DNA of 64,000 bases, from assembly GCA_026315105.1 (NCBI GenBank), contig CM048744.1, forward strand, positions 904,375,094-904,439,093. Reading direction: 5' to 3'. Position numbers and translations under genes: made by a program. Of this stretch, positions 23,580-35,465 are shown in pieces. Source of the DNA: Locusta migratoria (Eukaryota > Arthropoda > Insecta > Orthoptera > Acrididae). Position 1 is the stretch's first letter. The number at the start of each line of letters is the position of its first letter. Below the pieces are notes generated by a model. The model was not told where the DNA came from. It worked only from the letters and a program-made list of their open reading frames with translations, and made no database searches.

Positions 23580-23918
23580 GTGATGAGTCACTCAGTGAAA
23601 CGATCTCACAATGTTTGTAAACGATGTTCTAATTAACTGTCAAATATCATAAGCAATTGCAAAATAATTTACACAAGATATCTTCGTCGTGCACACGGTG
23701 GAAAATTCCCATAAATTATGACAACTGTACGGTCATTCACATGATTACTGAAAGGAATCTTTTAAATCTCAGTTACGCGATAAATCATTCACACGTCAAG
23801 GCTTTGAGTTTATCTAAATACCTAGAGATTGCACTTATGTACCAATTTAATTGTTACGATCATTTGGATAAAGTTATGTAGAAGGCAAATCGCAGACTGT
23901 GCTTTATTTTCCGGTACG
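23580..23918 (+). mobile_element. CR1/jockey-group LINE, second copy, left part
   Basis: 23657-23881 translates to a diverged LINE segment (HKISSSCTRWKIPINYDNC, VIHMITERNLLNLSYAINHS, then LSKYLEIALMYQ) that matches the motif D-E region of the neighbouring copy. It runs into a large inverted-repeat insertion and resumes at 25154. Confidence 0.75.
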
Positions 23919-23983
23919 CTCTTCTAGTTGCTATTTTGTCTAAAAGCAATATCTTCAGCCTGTGGTTGTGTACGGAATAAAGG

Positions 23984-24655
23984 ATGATTCTTACAATCAA
24001 GAAAACAACAACCCACTACAACATATAACTTGTTGCAACTACAATTTATTGTGCTACTTATTTACAAAATAGCGCCGTTACCGGTTTCAAACCTCACAGT
24101 TCATCATTAGTCGGCTGTCGAGGTCAAAATAAATATTTTGTAATTTTCATTTTGGTTGTGCTTATAATTTTGCCTTGTGGATGAAAGTTCTTGGTTAGAT
24201 GGTAGCCTACAATACGAAAAAGTGATTGAAATGACTTACTTGAACGTTTGACTAATCATAACGAGACATACTGTAAACAAGTTTTACGATAGAATTTCCT
24301 TTACTCGCGTAGAAAAATCAGTCAGTTACGTCTGAGTTTTGTTTGCTGCAGTTGTTGCAGCAATGGGCACTTTGTATATCGGTTATTTTACCAGCTAAGA
24401 GCAGAATACCGAGATTCAAATCATACACACACACAAACCAGAACGTTTTTGCCACACAGCATACAAAGAAGGCGACATTACTAAAATAACAGTACCAAAG
24501 ACACATATATTTATTCCATGTAATTTTTTAAGATGTTTTTCTTTGTAAAACAACTGCAATATAAAATCAATGTATATATCTCCGATACAGAAATTACTTT
24601 CTCTGTTAAGGTGGCATTATCGTCATCTTTGTATCCCAAGTCGTATAGACGTTTC

Positions 24656-24701
<46 letters not shown>

Positions 24702-25134
24702 GTAAACGATGCTATTCTGCTCCTCGCAAGTGAAATAAGTGATACACAAAGAGCCCATCACTTCAAAAATTGCAAGCAAACGTAACTGTGACATAATGGA
24801 GCTGACTTTTCGATGTGAGTAAAGAAATGTAAAAAATAAAAATAAAGTAAAATTAAAAAAAAAAAAATATCTGTCGTAAAAACTGGTTTTCAATATGTCT
24901 CATAATCATTTGTCAGACTTACGTTCAAGTAAGTCATTTCAATCAAATTTTTTATCATAGGGCACCACCTAAACAACTAAATTTTGTAACAAGGTTAAAT
25001 TATGAGCTCAGCCAAAATGACAAGAAATGTAGGTAGACCTCAAGAGCCGTCTGAAACCGGAAGCTGCGCTACTTTGTAAATAAATAGTATAATTAAATGT
25101 TGTTGGTAGCTGTTTTCTTGATTGTAAGAATCAT
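23984..25134. mobile_element. 1.15-kb fold-back element inside a LINE
   Basis: Left arm 23984-24492 and right arm 24606-25134 are reverse complements along their whole length. Anchors: atgattcttacaatcaagaa at the tips, then attgaaatgacttacttgaa and agagcagaata farther in, with a CA/GT run at mirrored positions. The spacer is about 113 bases. A 10-bp repeat ctcttctagt at 23919-23928 and 25144-25153 may be the target duplication, but 55 extra bases lie between it and the left tip. No coding frame. Confidence 0.85.
24657..24698 (+). repeat. (GT)n microsatellite
   Basis: About 21 GT units in the right arm of the fold-back. The mirrored left-arm site (24423-24436) has only a short CA run, so the tract expanded on one side after the inverted structure formed. 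Confidence 0.95.
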
Positions 25135-25153
25135 TCAGTATTACTCTTCTAGT

Positions 25154-25430
25154 CCCCACACATTCCTTAAGCGCCCTCAGTTGGAGTACTGCTGCGCTGT
25201 GTGGAATCCTTACCAAGTAGCATTGAGGAAAGACATCTGAAATGTCAAGAGAAAGGTATCTCGTTTAGTATTATTGCGGTACGAAGTCTCGCGGAAATTA
25301 TACACGATTTGCTGTTGAAATCAGTAAAACAAAGATGACTTCGTGGCGGCAAGAGATAATCACGAGATTTCAGTCACCATTTTTCTCCTCTGAATGCAAA
25401 ACTGTATTGTTGATTATTATCTAGTCGTAA
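25154..25430 (+). mobile_element. CR1/jockey-group LINE, second copy, right part
   Basis: Continues the copy interrupted by the fold-back. It matches the C-terminal 'LEYCC.VW.PYQ...DI' region (ttggagtactgctgcgctgt, gaatccttaccaag) and the 'SPFFSSEC' region, with many stops. The 3' UTR is not clearly present. Confidence 0.75.
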
Positions 25431-26955
25431 GAAGTTGGTCCACCGTTGTGTTTTATAAGAGCTGAAATGCCTCTAGAAACAGAATCGTAAAGATTTCTTT
25501 CTGTTTTTTTTTTTCTTTTTTTACCATAACATTCGCCAATTATTTTGGCGATGTTGGATCTCTCTTTTTACTAAAACTCCCCATTTTGGTTCAATTGAGA
25601 CATAGGAATCTTGCTGACAGGGGAGATGTTTCAAAATTCTATGATGCTGTAAAACGCTCAGTGTTTGTTACCAACATGTTAGCTGTAGTAAGCAGCTGAT
25701 TGTCGAGCATGGTGAGGTATTCAATCAGATCTCACTAGCGAGGATAATGATAGATACTGTTAAATACCACGATGTATTTGCCCAAATCACACTTTCTAGC
25801 ACGCTTGACTGTAGGAAGCAGGCCTTTACCATCAATGGCTTGATTGGGGTTTTCAATAAGCCGCTGGATTCTCTCCGGCAAGAACCCCCAACTGGCGTCG
25901 ACTTGACCGCCGCGGTCTGCACGCAGTTTCACACTAGGGCTATTAATTTCAATGAAATATCTATAACTGACGATCCTATCTTACTTTCTCATTCATCTCA
26001 TCCTTTTATTGTTGAAAACTTCAAATGTCTCTGTTATTTGCACTATTCGATTTATGCAATTTTAATTATTTGGAATCACCCCATATACCGACCACTTAAC
26101 CATCCCCCCCCCCCATGTATCTCTAGAATACTAATTGATATTCAAAAACGACTTTTGCTGGGACGAACGTAACAGGGGCTTATGAAAGTAAGTACTATGT
26201 GACAATCTGAAACGTAAAAAAATGTTAATTACAACAGAAAATTCTTTTCAATGGACACTCCAAATAATTTTTTATGAAGTCATTATCCCGACAAATCACA
26301 GAGAAAAAGAATGTTGTTGGTAGCATTGCAGTACCTCAATACCATCCTGAGAAATTGAGAAGCGAATTTGACGCTCTAATAAATGAAGCGCGCAATTAGC
26401 ACTGGTGTCTACTTTGAAGGACAGAAACACGTACAAACAGGTAACGCTTTTTGTATCGGTTGTGAATAAATAGTTGCCACTGTTTATGTTCCATCCTAGT
26501 AAATTATGTACCGGGATGTAACCAAAGTCGTAGTTTCTGTGATTTCTCATACTATTTACTACTTAAGAATGAATATGGGGCGTCTATCCGTTTCTAACAA
26601 GTATCTGGACTAGATGTTAAGCCCTAACCTACCTTCCTTTACACATCGTCGAATAGTTACATCACATCTGTTCAAATGTCTAGGTGTTCGCCTATTACTT
26701 CACCTATATGTCCTCTCGTAAACGATATACTGCCTACGTGACTACTTAACGCGATAAACGAGAAAAATAATTTCGATTCCTGGTACGGTAAAAAAAAAAA
26801 TTCATATTACACCGACTGTGTATTTCGCCTATATAAAAGTATATCAGAAGTCGTAATAATGTTTCATAATATTTCCAAAAGACGTTCGTCAAACGTAAAA
26901 TAGAAAAGCAATTATTTATCCGGTCTGAAACTTGCACATACTGTGATTAGTATGT
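25431..26955. other. No gene recognised
   Basis: Frames at 25725-25932 (minus) and 25747-26172 (plus) overlap and lack motifs. A run of 11 C lies at 26104-26114. Otherwise AT-rich. Confidence 0.55.
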
Positions 26956-26959
26956 TGGG

Positions 26960-27150
26960 CCGCGGTGGAGTGGCCGAGCGCTCTCGGACGGCTTGCTGCT
27001 GAGTGTGCGGTTGCTCGCCGTCAGACGTTCGAGTCTTGCCTTGGGATGGCAGTGGGGTGTTTCCTTAGGTTGGGTTAAGTTGGTTTAAGTAGTTTGTAAG
27101 CCTAGGGACTCATGACCTGAAAAGTTGAGTTCCATTAGAGTAATGACAAA
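26960..27150 (+). mobile_element. tRNA-headed SINE, subfamily B, older copy
   Basis: Head gccgcggtggagtggccgag with ttgctcgccgtcagacgttc and B-box cgttcgagtc; body ttaggttgggttaagttgg, then agtttgtaagcctagggact. The tail is diverged and no clean target duplication is left. Confidence 0.82.
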
Positions 27151-27294
27151 CACTAAAGAAGAGTCGAAGTAAGGCACTGATATAATGTACTTCACAGGTA
27201 GAAAATGAAGTTTCCTACTACCGTAGGGTATATTAATCTCAAGAGGTCAGGTGTACATAGGAGTAAGTTGGTAGAGAGAACACTATTGCATATG

Positions 27295-28065
27295 CATTGT
27301 TAATGAATATCTGAACAGCTCCCTTAGACTATTCGCGAATCATGCTGTCTTTTATTGGAGAATAAAACTAACTGCAAAGAGATTTAGAGAAAATTTCTAC
27401 ATGGTGCGATAATTGGCAATTAACACTAAATAATGAAAAGTGTAAAGTAATACACATGACCACTAAAAGAAGTCCGCTGACCTTCAGCTACACGATAAAT
27501 CAGTCAAACCTTAAAGTCGTAAATTCTACCAAATACCTAGGAGTTACAATTACGAACACCTTAGACTGGAGAGAACATTGTGGGGAAGGTTACGTTTCAT
27601 TGTCAGATGCAACAGCTGCACCAAACCGACTGCCTACATCACACTCGTGCGTCTTGTCCTGGAGTACTGTTGCTCATTGTGGGGCCCTCATCAGGTGGGA
27701 CTGACGGAGACATTGAGAAGGTTCAGAATTGTTTTATCAAGTTGCAAGGGGGAAAGCATCACGGAATGTTGCACGATTTCAGGTGGAAATCATTAAAATA
27801 ATGACGTTATTGGTTGCGGCGAGATCTATTGGCGAAATTTCAATCACCGACTTTTACTTTCGAATGCGAAAATAGTTTACTAGCATCTAACTTCATAGGG
27901 AGACATGACCATCCCAATAAAATAAAATAAATCAGATCGAAGACGGAACGATTTAGGTGTTCTTTCTACCCTCGCACTATTAGAAAAAGGTCATGAAAGT
28001 GATTAATGAACCCTATGCCAGGCACTTAAAATGTGATTTGCAGAGTATCAATGTAGATGTAGATG
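27295..28065 (+). mobile_element. CR1/jockey-group LINE, 5'-truncated copy
   Basis: Starts within the reverse transcriptase. SLRLFANHAV stands where SLRLFADDAV is expected, so both active-site Asp residues are lost. It continues through motif D (NWQLTLNNEKCKVIHMTTKR), motif E (STKYLGVTITNTLDWREH) and the C-terminus in several frames, and ends ccaggcacttaaaatgtgat with a gtagatgtagatg tail at 28050-28063. Confidence 0.85.
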
Positions 28066-28390
28066 TGCAGAGGGACAATTGAGAAGGAGAGAAATAACGA
28101 GAAAGTTTATTGTCACACTTCGGTAGGACCTTTGACCATGTGGCTCTCACTATTAAATCCATCTCATGTAAATTTGCGCTCTCAATTTTCTGTTCTACCA
28201 ATTAGTATCCGAGAAGAACTTACACATTTCAGTAAAACGGATTATGACAAAAAAGCCCATTTGAAATATTTAGTACGCGGTCATTTAAGAAGTAGCGAAA
28301 ACTTTTTAAAGAATCCATTTGTAACTTCTGGAACCGTTTCGAGCGAATTATCAAAAAGTGAACTGAAAGACGACAATTTTTAATTACTTT
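28066..28390 (+). other. Unrecognised 106-residue open frame
   Basis: The frame 28063-28383 is open and mixed in composition (central REELTHFSKTDYDKKAHLKY, end SELSKSELKDDNF). I recognise no domain, and no splice or promoter signal is evident. It begins in the LINE tail. It may be chance or an unknown element's fragment. Confidence 0.2.
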
Positions 28391-28546
28391 CATGTCATTT
28401 GTAACTTTTGTTAAAAAATTGTAGTTTGCTAACAGAGGATACCATCAGTAGATCGGTTTCACGTTTAACAGCTTTGTAATTTAGCTGAACTAGTGCCTCA
28501 CTAGAGAAGTAGGTCAGCATGGCGTGGATAATACATGCTCTGTCTG

Positions 28547-28552
28547 TCCGTC

Positions 28553-28625
<73 letters not shown>
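28547..28625 (+). repeat. (TC)n(AC)n compound microsatellite
   Basis: tgtctgtc units, then about 24 TC (28561-28608), then about 9 AC to 28625. Confidence 0.95.
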
Positions 28626-29040
28626 GGCACGCATGCACGCACACTGGGATTAGCATCTTGCAGTTGGTGTCATTCAGCTAGTGATGGCTTTCATGGACAG
28701 ACTGAATCTCGCCGCCACTGCAAAATCAACAGCAGCCAGAGAGTTGTACAGGCGCTTCGTACAGACCAGAAAGAGCATCGTGTTGCAAAAGCGGCGTAGA
28801 CAGAAAAGAGAGTGTGGATTTTGCGTCGCGTTTACTCTTAGGTCATAGTCGGGTAATGGGGAAAGAATGGGGGACCAAATCGGTGTAGTCTTTGAAGAGG
28901 TACGCTCTAATGTGATTTAATAGAGCAACAAAGCTAAACATCAGGATTACGAGGGGACGATCTGAATCCTCACTACGCGAATGTGCGTGTGCCATCTTGA
29001 AAAAAGAACTAGCAAACTGCGTGTTTTGAATTACAGGAAC
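28626..29040. other. No gene recognised
   Basis: Nothing identifiable between the microsatellite and an old SINE. Confidence 0.55.
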
Positions 29041-29044
29041 TCCC

Positions 29045-29220
29045 GCAACGCCGCTTGGACTAAGGCATCATGCTACGGACTGGGCTGCCGCTCTCGCTGG
29101 GGGTTATAGTTATCCTTCGGAAATTATTGTGTGTGTTTAAGAAGTTTGTACGTCTAGGGACTGATGACTAGAACATTTAGCTCCAGAAGGTATACAAAGT
29201 TTTGAACATTTGAACTCTTG
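29045..29220 (+). mobile_element. Old SINE copy, third head type
   Basis: A degenerate tRNA-like head (ccgcttggactaaggcatc, atgctacggactgggctgcc), then the body gtttaagaagtttgtacgtc and tagggactgatgac, tail ttgaacatttgaac. Many substitutions, and the B-box is nearly lost. Confidence 0.65.
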
Positions 29221-29236
29221 CCGTACTAAAGGAATT

Positions 29237-29437
29237 CAAATGTTAAAATGTTTGAAGAGCTTATGGGACTTAACTACGAGGTCATAAGACCCTAAACTTA
29301 CAAACTACTTATGAACTAACTACGACTAAGGACGGCACAAATATACATGCCCGATGGGGGGGATTCGAACCCCCGACCGTAGTGGCCGTGCGGACCGTGA
29401 CTGGCGCGCCGCAGAGCGCTCGGCTACCACGGCCGGC
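29237..29437 (-). mobile_element. tRNA-headed SINE, subfamily A
   Basis: Full-length reverse copy with head gccggccgtggtagccgagc on the minus strand, B-box gggttcgaat and the standard body. Exact 12-bp target duplication actaaaggaatt at 29225-29236 and 29438-29449. Confidence 0.92.
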
Positions 29438-29669
29438 ACTAAAGGAATTGCACTGTGTTTGAGTGACTAATATATCGAGTAACATACGGAAATTCATCAT
29501 GCACAATGAATATAAGTTTTAATTATGTAAGAATGTATTCTCGTTCTAGCGGGGTGGTGGTCGGAGGGGTCAAAGGTGAGAAGGGCTTCCAAGACGGTAC
29601 CAATAAGATAACCCCCCTTCAGGACAAACAAATCTGAATCATAACCTTTTTTGATCCGATACGTAGTTT

Positions 29670-30700
29670 TCGAGACATTACAATGTCTTCTTTAAAGATG
29701 AAGATGAACCATTGAAATAAAATTTGTGATACGAACGGGAATCGAACCCAGAACTCCCTGCTTACTAGGCAGACGTCTTACCACTTTTTTCCTCCATGGG
29801 TAATTCTATTCATTGCGGTCGCTGATCATGTTTGGTCGTTATTGTTCGTAGTGCTCTTGGCTCAGCCCTTTTATTACAGAAGGCGTTCAGCCCTCTAAAC
29901 GGGCGCGCTGAGCCACGGCGCCCGGCGTCACCACTAGTGATTAAGGCGGCTCGGAATAGTCTAAGCACGACTTCCCTACACGTTACAAACTTTAATTCAG
30001 CTTCTGTGTTCCATGAAATATTGCCACTACTAACAAGACTCTCCATATAACGGAATAGCACATGGTAATTGACATATTGGAACATTCCTGCCTGTAACCT
30101 TCAGCTTTAATGTCTTTGACATGTTCGAGACGAAAAACAGTCTCAGGGTTTATTTTATTAATATCTATTTATAATGATATTTATACCTCCTTAGCCTAAG
30201 ATTACAGGCAGGAATGTTCCAGTATGTCCACTACCGAGGTGCTATTCCGCTGCATGCAGAGCCTTGGCACTTGTGGCAATATTTCATGGAGCACAGAAGC
30301 TGAATTTGAGTTGAGTTTGTGATATGGAGGGAAGTCGTGCTTAGACTATACCGAAACGCTTTAATCGCTAGTGGTGCGGTGGTCGAGCTGCCCAAAAACG
30401 ATTCCGCAGTGCGCCGTGGCTCAGCGCGCCCGGTCAGGGAGCTAAACGTCCTCTGTAACAATTTAAAAAAAGCTGAGCCAACCCTTCAAAGAACAACCAC
30501 GAACAAACTGAACGAACGACCGCGAAACATAGATCTACCAGCTACCAAATGAGCAAAAAGAAAAAAAAAAAAAAAGCGGTAAGAGTCTGCATAGTAAACA
30601 TGCAGGACTGGGATCGATCCCGGCCGCATCACAAATTTTAATTCAATGCTTCACCTTCATCTTTAATGTCTATGAGATGTTCGAGACGAAGAACTGTCTC
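29670..30700. mobile_element. 1-kb fold-back with tRNA-like units in each arm
   Basis: 29670-30100 pairs with 30200-30700. Shared segments: attcctgcctgtaa next to the centre, ttcatg(a)aatattgccac, tagtctaagcacgacttccct, gcgcgctgagccacggcgc, and an outer tRNA-like box (gggttcgattcccgttcg on the left; gggatcgatcccggccgc on the right). The spacer (30101-30199) holds ctttaatgtctttgacatgt, repeated directly at 30658-30677 as ctttaatgtctatgagatgt. Frames at 29810-30085 and 30231-30552 are shadows of the repeat. Confidence 0.82.
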
Positions 30701-31213
30701 ATGGTTTATAATTTTCTATTTACAGTGATATTTTCATTGTCTTCAGTTGAAATGAACTCCCTGAATAAATGGGTTTCGTGAGTACTCTCTGACTTCATGC
30801 ATGACCACCTGCCGCCACAGACACACGGTTGTTGTGGTACATAACTCTATTTGCGATGTGATGCAGTGGGTGAGCGTAGCGGACGAAAATCAGTCAAGTA
30901 TGGAGCAAGGAATACTTTCAGGGAAGGCTAAAAATTCTACGAGTTACTAACTTCCATACTTGAGAAACTGCTTTTACTGTTTCACTCCTCAGACATTTCT
31001 TGTGCGGTTTCGTCATTGAGACGTGTAATATCAAATAGATGTATAAATCCTTCAGTGCTTCGTCATCAGTCACACATTACAAGACGATCAACGAAGACAG
31101 ACATAAAAATCCACAAAGACTAAAAAATGATGGTAACAATCAAATGAATAATAGGACTATTCGCTGCAGTGACAACCATCGAGCTTAATTTTCATAGTGT
31201 GCCTTCATCTAGT
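30701..31213. other. No gene recognised
   Basis: AT-rich. No motif found. Confidence 0.55.
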
Positions 31214-31416
31214 TTCAAAATGTTTCAAATGTTTGTAGAGCTTATGGGACTTAACTACAGGGTCATCAGTCCCTAAACTTACAAACTACTTAAGAACTAG
31301 CTAAGACTAAGGACGGCACAAATATCCATGCCCGAGGGGGAATTCGAAGCCCCGACCATAGTGGCTGTGCATACCGTAACGGGAGCGCCTCAGTCCCCTC
31401 GGCCACCGCGGCCGGC
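31214..31416 (-). mobile_element. tRNA-headed SINE, subfamily A
   Basis: Full-length reverse copy (ggccggccgcggtggccgag at its 5' end). The B-box is altered to ggcttcgaat. Exact 12-bp target duplication ccttcatctagt at 31202-31213 and 31417-31428. Confidence 0.92.
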
Positions 31417-31428
31417 CCTTCATCTAGT

Positions 31429-31845
31429 GCCTAACACATAACGTCCAGTGCTCCTTGCGGCAGCCATGGCCAACTCCGCCGCATTTTAACAGTGGTCAAA
31501 TCACTGACAATGAGAGTTAACTAGTATTTCACAGTAGCAGGAATAGTGGTGTTGTATGACCGTTTACAGTTCATCACTGTAAAACTGCGGTTAAATTGTT
31601 CTCCAGTCTCCAACTTCGCAGTTTCCCTTATGGGAAACGAGAATACATTTTCTTGCAAGATACAGCTGTAGTACATACGAGCCGCAACACAGAACTAAAT
31701 TATGTTTGCAGAGACAGATTTGCTTAGTTACTCAATGACAGGTTTTGCGTGAAATCCCCTTCTTCACAATGCCTGCTAAGTCGTCGCTACGACTGAATTA
31801 AAATTCCGACAATCGACGCGTATTTACTCCCTCCCTCCCCCCTCG

Positions 31846-31891
<46 letters not shown>

Positions 31892-32566
31892 TAGCAAACG
31901 TGTGGTATACATCGATCCCGTCACTGGTAAAGTTACAGACGTTTTATCTGTAACTAAGTGCTCGCTCAAATATTGTGGAAAGTTTGTATTTTTCAAGCTC
32001 ACTTCATTGGGTTCTAAAAGGTCTCAGTTTTCAAAGTAAATCCTAAAGTTCTCACTTTGGTCTGTACCTGTCGTTAACACCCACAATATAACGCGAACTT
32101 TATTTCTGAAAATTATAACCACGATTCAGAGTTTCTAATACTCGTGTGTGATCCTAATGGTTTTTTTTTAATTCTCTCTGCTGTAGGAAAGTCCTTTCTC
32201 AACAAAGTACTTACCCCTTTTAGTAAGAGAACCATTTATGTACCTTCCATGTTTACCAAGTATCATATCCTCCTAAGAATATTGCTAACTTACACAATAC
32301 AAATATAAATTTTCATGCTAACATTTTCTTCCGGAATAAAGGGAACAGTTTTCATTTGTAATGAGAATGGTTGGAACGAAAAGGTTTTTACAACTCGTCT
32401 TAATTCTCATCACCAGAGGTCTGAGAAAACTAACCCATTCCTTCACGAATTTCTGCGTCTGTGACGGAAGTTCAACTATGACCTTGGGTTCTTCATGATA
32501 GATAAAAGTTTTATATTATTATTATTATTATTATTACTACCAGATGATTAAACACATAGAAATTGT
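31429..32566. other. No gene recognised; simple repeats
   Basis: Contains a TC microsatellite (31845-31887) and an ATT run (about 32513-32537). The open frame at 31787-32002 is produced by the TC tract. Confidence 0.6.
31845..31887 (+). repeat. (TC)n microsatellite
   Basis: About 21 TC units with one ttt interruption at 31855-31857, preceded by a C/T-rich run. Confidence 0.95.
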
Positions 32567-32569
32567 TGG

Positions 32570-32756
32570 GCGAGTGCTGGAGCGCCGTGTTGCGGTTCGC
32601 GCGGCCGTCCGCCGTCGGGGGTTCGAATCCCCCCTCGGGCATGCATGTTTTTGCCGTCTTTAGTATAAGCTAGTTCATAAGTAGTTTGTACGTTTAGGGA
32701 CTGATGACCCCGTACTTAAGTCCCTCAAGCTTTACAAGCATTTGAACATTTTGATC
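32570..32756 (+). mobile_element. tRNA-headed SINE, variant head
   Basis: The head is diverged (ggcgagtgctggagcgccgtg, ggttcgcgcggccgtccgcc) but the B-box gggggttcgaatcccccctc is intact. Standard body and tail acatttgaacattttg-like. No target duplication was found. Confidence 0.85.
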
Positions 32757-34424
32757 TCCGTACAACCCGGATGTATATCAATGTCTCTGAGTGTGTAACT
32801 GCAGCGATGCCAGTACATTCATATGTTTTGCCCATGATTTCGCGTTGTCCGCCGTTTCTGAGTATATCAACCTACTTCCATCAGTTCGTACGTGAGAAGA
32901 ATTGCGTGCTTACCTCATGTTCTCACTTTATGTAACATGCTGGAATGGCAGAGGAATTTAAGAGTATTTTAAATTCATAATCCAATAACATTTCCTGCAG
33001 CCATCTTTGAATTTGGTAAGAAATTAAATACGAGCATTTATGACTCGCACGCTCAAACAATTGAAGTTCAACGTGCAGGTAGTATAGAGATCAATTGTGT
33101 TACAACTCCGTCATTGGATAAATACCGATTATTATTTTGTTAGGCAAATTACATACGCAATAAACATGATAACCATTACTAAAAAAGTTCGAAAGTAGGG
33201 CTGATCTGTAGAACACTTCCTACTTCGCTTTCGCAGACCATTAACAGGGATGCGGACTGATCTTTCTTTTCGATATCTTTGTCGTCGCAGGTCTTAGTTG
33301 TGAAAAGTTTACTTCGACAGTAAGCAATGTTTGCAACGAACCTTAGATGCTTTATATTTTAAGTTATAAGCTATACACACATTGGCACTCAAATGGCAAA
33401 ATGTCGGATACACTCTCTGCGGTCCAGATTATCTCTATCGACAGCTTCTACAAACAGCAAAACAATAAGGATGTGCGCTGTCAATACGCACAGATTCAAT
33501 AGCGCGCGTGCGAACAGCGCATACATGTCACATGTCTGGGTAATGCACAAAGTGATACGTCGACAATATCTGACGTCATGTTTATGGAAACGAAAAATGA
33601 GAGGTATACAATAGGAAGTTTCCACATTTTTACGATTTAACAAATCCAAATGTCCTTCAAACACTCGTGAATTATTTGAGTGGAACGTTAATTGCGATGA
33701 CTACAGTTGTCAAGAGTAAAGCAAGTATATTTGCTGTTTCGGACATCATTTCAGGCATACAATCTGTTGATGGGATGTGAAAATATGAGCAAGACCGGGA
33801 ATGGAACCCGGATTTTCGGTTTTACACCAGAAGCGGGAAATAGTCCCAGGCGACCCAAATTTTCATGTGTCACGAACAAATGTTACAGCAATACTCAATC
33901 ATTCGCAACTGCGAATAAACTTATTATTAATAGAGGTATACTGTAATCTTGGTAAGACGAATCCCAAGCTCTTGGCTTACGACTTAGAGACTTACCGATA
34001 TCTGGCTTAATTCAGAGCCCATGGTATTTGAAGCTATGTCTAGCAAAGCTCATGTCATCTGGCTCCATCATCTGCAAGGAAATTAAAGTTAGTCATTAGT
34101 GATCGTTCTCCAGTCATTCTTGAGAATGAAGCTTAGATTAATTATTCAATAAAGATAACGAAATATAGTTTTACCATGTTCTTAAATAAATACATGCGCA
34201 AAAATTACAGGACTGTATTAATTTTCATAAATTTTTATCTCTTCACAATATGAGACTAAAGTTTGGGTTTCCCAGTTATTGTAGAACTGTTAACCTCATG
34301 TACATTAGCCATCAGGTTGACACTGGCAGGACATAATTCTTTATCAGACATAAAATTCCATACTACAATACATACTTTTCGTTAAAGAATAAATTAAGAG
34401 TTCAATTATTGTAACTTCCCCCAA
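32757..34424. other. No gene recognised; tRNA-like scrap near 33795-33850
   Basis: The minus strand of about 33850-33797 has gaaaatccgggttccattcc, a B-box-like sequence typical of tRNA-derived repeats. The frames at 33389-33664 and 33707-34010 carry no motif. Confidence 0.5.
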
Positions 34425-34429
34425 GATTT

Positions 34430-34690
34430 AAGTTGTATGTCTCACCGGGATTCGATCCTGAGACTTTCGTATATCACGGGCAACCACTCACCGAATGAGC
34501 TACCCTGGCCCGCTGCATGGCCTGTCCTCACACCTTCACATTCGCCAGAATTTGGCCTCCTACTTCGCAAACTTCAAAGTAGCTCTCTCACGAAAGACAA
34601 AGGTTCCTGGTTTGAATCACGGTCCGAGACACACTATTAGTCTGCGAGGAAGTTTCATATCAGCGCACACTCGACTTCTGAGTACAAAAT
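34430..34690. mobile_element. Decayed palindromic tRNA-bearing element
   Basis: Same family as 16960-17343. The left arm carries a tRNA-like unit on the minus strand (ggatcgaatcccggtgagac); the right arm carries gacaaaggttcctggtttga, then gtctgcgaggaagtttcata and tcagcgcacactc. The arms are shortened and diverged. Confidence 0.75.
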
Positions 34691-35076
34691 CGTCGTATGT
34701 ATCTAGGCGTCTATAATAATATCACACATATACGCCCAACTTTATCTGTGTATTGTCCATCTCGTAATTATTTGAATTCATACTTTCAAAGGCCGTTCAT
34801 GATTTTTATTAACAAGTTGCCTATCAACAGAATATTATAAATTATCTGAAAATGAAAAGCTGGTATGACATTATTGGCTGAGAGAGACCTTGTCTGTGTT
34901 TTCTCATGCGCCCGGTGTAAGTCTATTGAAGTCATCGCAGTGACTTGCAGTCATTGTGATTAAGATAACAGGTAAACCTAGTACCCGAAATAAGGAATTA
35001 TCCGACTAGACCGGCAACTGAACCTAGGACCGGGAATTTTCAGGCAGCGACAATGAGCTCTAAGCCGTGAGACATG
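34691..35076. other. No gene recognised; partial tRNA-like repeat
   Basis: About 34985-35075 read on the minus strand gives taggttcagttgccggtcta, a decayed B-box segment. The rest is AT-rich. Confidence 0.5.
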
Positions 35077-35084
35077 TTCTATCG

Positions 35085-35280
35085 CCGGCCGCGGTGGCCG
35101 AGGGGACTGAGGCGCGTCAGTTACGGTCTGCACGGCCACCACGGTCGGGGGTTCGAATCCCCCCTCGGCCATAGATATTTGTGCCGTCCTTAGGATTAGG
35201 AAGATCATAGGTGGTTTGCAAGTTTAGGGACTGATGACCCCGTAGTTAAGTCCCATAGGCTCTACAAACATTTGAACATT
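35085..35280 (+). mobile_element. tRNA-headed SINE, subfamily A
   Basis: Full-length: ccggccgcggtggccgaggg head, gggggttcgaatcccccctc B-box region, standard body. Target duplication ttctatcg at 35077-35084 and 35281-35288. Confidence 0.92.
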
Positions 35281-35465
35281 TTCTATCGTCATATTTTAAT
35301 GTACATATCATAAGGGATGTATCCCAGATAGTTGGCAATTTTTTCACTTCTTGATATCTTCTAACCAGTTCACGGATTTTCTTAATATGTGTATGCCTCC
35401 ATACTTAAATATTTTACTTGGTATCTTACCTTTGTCAGGAACAATTAATGAATTTTAATTTCTTT

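Noticed and set aside
28550..28634. Arg/Glu-repeat open frame on the minus strand
   Set aside because: Produced by the TC/AC microsatellite.
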